A stretch of 64,000 nucleotides of DNA, taken from contig NZ_JAUSUD010000017.1 of the NCBI RefSeq assembly GCF_030813355.1, positions 48,041 through 112,040 on the forward strand, written 5' to 3'. The DNA comes from Metabacillus malikii. Its GTDB lineage: Bacteria; Bacillota; Bacilli; Bacillales; Bacillaceae. The translations under genes were made by a program, and so were the position numbers. Shown in pieces: positions 62,760 through 64,000 of the stretch (positions are counted from its first letter, which is position 1; each line of letters begins with the position of its first letter). The notes beneath the pieces are model-generated. The model was not told where the DNA came from. It saw only the letters and a list, made by a program, of their open reading frames with translations, and ran no database searches.

Positions 62760-63424
62760 AACGTTACTATACATCAAAAAAACTATGGTAACAAGTGAAG
62801 AATATAATATCTACTCTGTACACGTATCGTTAAAAATTTGACCAAGGTTAGTATTTGGAATTGTATCTAAAGTTGATTTAATGTTTTCAGGTTTGGATAC
62901 AATTATTCTATTATAAGGTTGCATATCTCTGTTTAGTTCTGAGTATTCCGGGTTAATCCTAGTAAACGTAACGTGCTAATCATATCAAATACCAGATTAG
63001 TGAATCGGGGGAGGGTACTTAAAAATAATGGGTAGAAGGGTTTATATATTATAGAATGAGTTCTTCTATTAGATAATTATATACAATAACTTAATACGGA
63101 AAGTTTAGAACCAATAAAGAAACTTCTCCGGATTCGAAGTAAATGTGAGGCATTTGCATCATGAAATTGAATTCGTCTATCTGAAAACAAACTTAACTGA
63201 ATATCAAAATAAAATAAGGTATTTCTTCGCGTACGATGTAGAATCAAAGATATCAACATATTGTAGAGTACGTTCTGAATAAATAGCTTCAAAAGTTATC
63301 TAACTCTTCACCATCACCAATAACTATGAGTAATTCAACTTTGAAATAACAAACTAAATTAAGAGACAACAAAGTTCTGATTAAAGAAGTAGTGGACAAT
63401 ACTATAAATATTTATAAAAAAGGG
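62760..63424. other. AT-rich region upstream of the rrn promoters
   Basis: About 660 bp without a supported gene. A 71-codon minus-strand frame at 63077-63292 has no RBS and unconvincing composition. The region may carry UP elements near its right end, but nothing else stands out. Confidence 0.4.
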
Positions 63425-63453
63425 TTGCAACAAAAATCATAGCATGATATATT
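63425..63453 (+). promoter_or_regulatory. rrn promoter P1
   Basis: TTGCAA (63425-63430), 17-bp spacer, TATATT (63448-63453), about 230 bp upstream of 16S. Confidence 0.72.
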
Positions 63454-63522
63454 ATTTCTTGTCGCCGCGTTAACCGACAAATTATTTCAATCTTTTACTT
63501 AAAAGATATAATTTTAAAAGAG

Positions 63523-63551
63523 TTGACAAGCTTTACTTAAGGTGATATATT
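63523..63551 (+). promoter_or_regulatory. rrn promoter P2
   Basis: Perfect TTGACA (63523-63528), 17-bp spacer, TATATT (63546-63551), preceded by an A/T-rich stretch suitable as an UP element. Confidence 0.85.
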
Positions 63552-63584
63552 AAGAAAGTCGCTTCCGAGAGAAGATGACAATGA

Positions 63585-63599
63585 TGTTCTTTGAAAACT
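63585..63599 (+). promoter_or_regulatory. rrn antitermination boxA
   Basis: TGTTCTTTGAAAACT resembles the conserved boxA-containing leader of Bacillus rrn operons (TGCTCTTTGAAAACT), 86 bp before the 16S 5' end. Confidence 0.75.
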
Positions 63600-63685
63600 A
63601 AACAAAACCAAGCGTGCCAACGTTAATTTTTATTAACAACAATCGTACATTATATGTACACAAAACAATTGAGCAATCAAACACT

Positions 63686-64000
<315 letters not shown>

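Noticed and set aside
63077..63292. 71-codon minus-strand frame before the rrn promoters
   Set aside because: No RBS and atypical composition.

Overview
The window is chromosomal DNA from a low-GC, Gram-positive member of the Bacillaceae. The evidence is the 5' end of a Bacillus-type 16S rRNA gene at the right edge, strong AGGAGG-type ribosome binding sites with frequent GTG and TTG starts, and a gene set typical of bacilli: class III fructose-bisphosphatase, CysJI, NamA, IolS, ThiT behind a TPP riboswitch, a CIRCE operator, AhpCF, and a DesK/DesR-like two-component ABC cluster. I cannot name the species. There is no prophage, transposase or cas gene; this is ordinary chromosome with unusual intergenic regions.

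Layout. 0-7 kb: two methyl-accepting chemotaxis proteins, a DUF421 membrane protein, a SIMPL protein and an RsbR-like STAS protein. 7-11 kb: an orphan promoter-terminator unit, a TauE/SafE exporter, a YezD-like protein, and htpG with a perfect CIRCE. 11.3-12.0 kb: a 52-bp tandem repeat array. 12-20 kb: oxidoreductases (iolS, a nitroreductase, namA, an MDR dehydrogenase with a divergent HxlR regulator), small proteins, a Nudix hydrolase and a UbiB-family kinase. 20-27.8 kb: the sulfite reductase operon cysJI, a frameshifted YjfB-like gene, an intracellular GH43 enzyme with a cre site, a pirin and an FMN reductase. 28-41 kb: mostly small accessory and regulatory genes, including a TetR regulator with three operator half-sites, plus a second 52-bp array and two 21-bp arrays. 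41-49 kb: fbp, a decayed 52-bp array, ahpCF with a PerR-like box, a second DUF421 protein and a secreted glycerophosphodiesterase. 50-53.4 kb: response regulator, histidine kinase, ABC permease and ABC ATPase. 53.4-56 kb: an orphan sRNA-like unit, a cold-shock protein, tRNA-Ala(GGC) and a fourth 52-bp array. 56-62.7 kb: hypothetical proteins, an SMP-30 protein, a secreted protein of six exact 28-residue repeats, a DinB protein, a membrane metallopeptidase and riboswitch-controlled thiT. 62.8-64 kb: an rrn leader with tandem promoters and the start of 16S rRNA.

The most unusual signal is a dispersed family of 52-bp-period tandem arrays at four loci. All share a hairpin core (GAAATG, one base, TCTTCATAA, 5-7 bases, ATGAAG), while the other half of each unit is locus-specific. 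Every array lies 3' of a gene and in the same orientation as that gene; the fourth is inverted along with its minus-strand neighbour. Within array A several stems keep pairing through compensatory changes. A period of 52 bp is close to five helical turns. A second family with a 21-bp period (about two turns) occurs twice with identical unit counts and the same terminal sequence. Their function is unknown.

Coordinates and motifs were read directly from the sequence. Family names come from recognition of conserved motifs without any database search.
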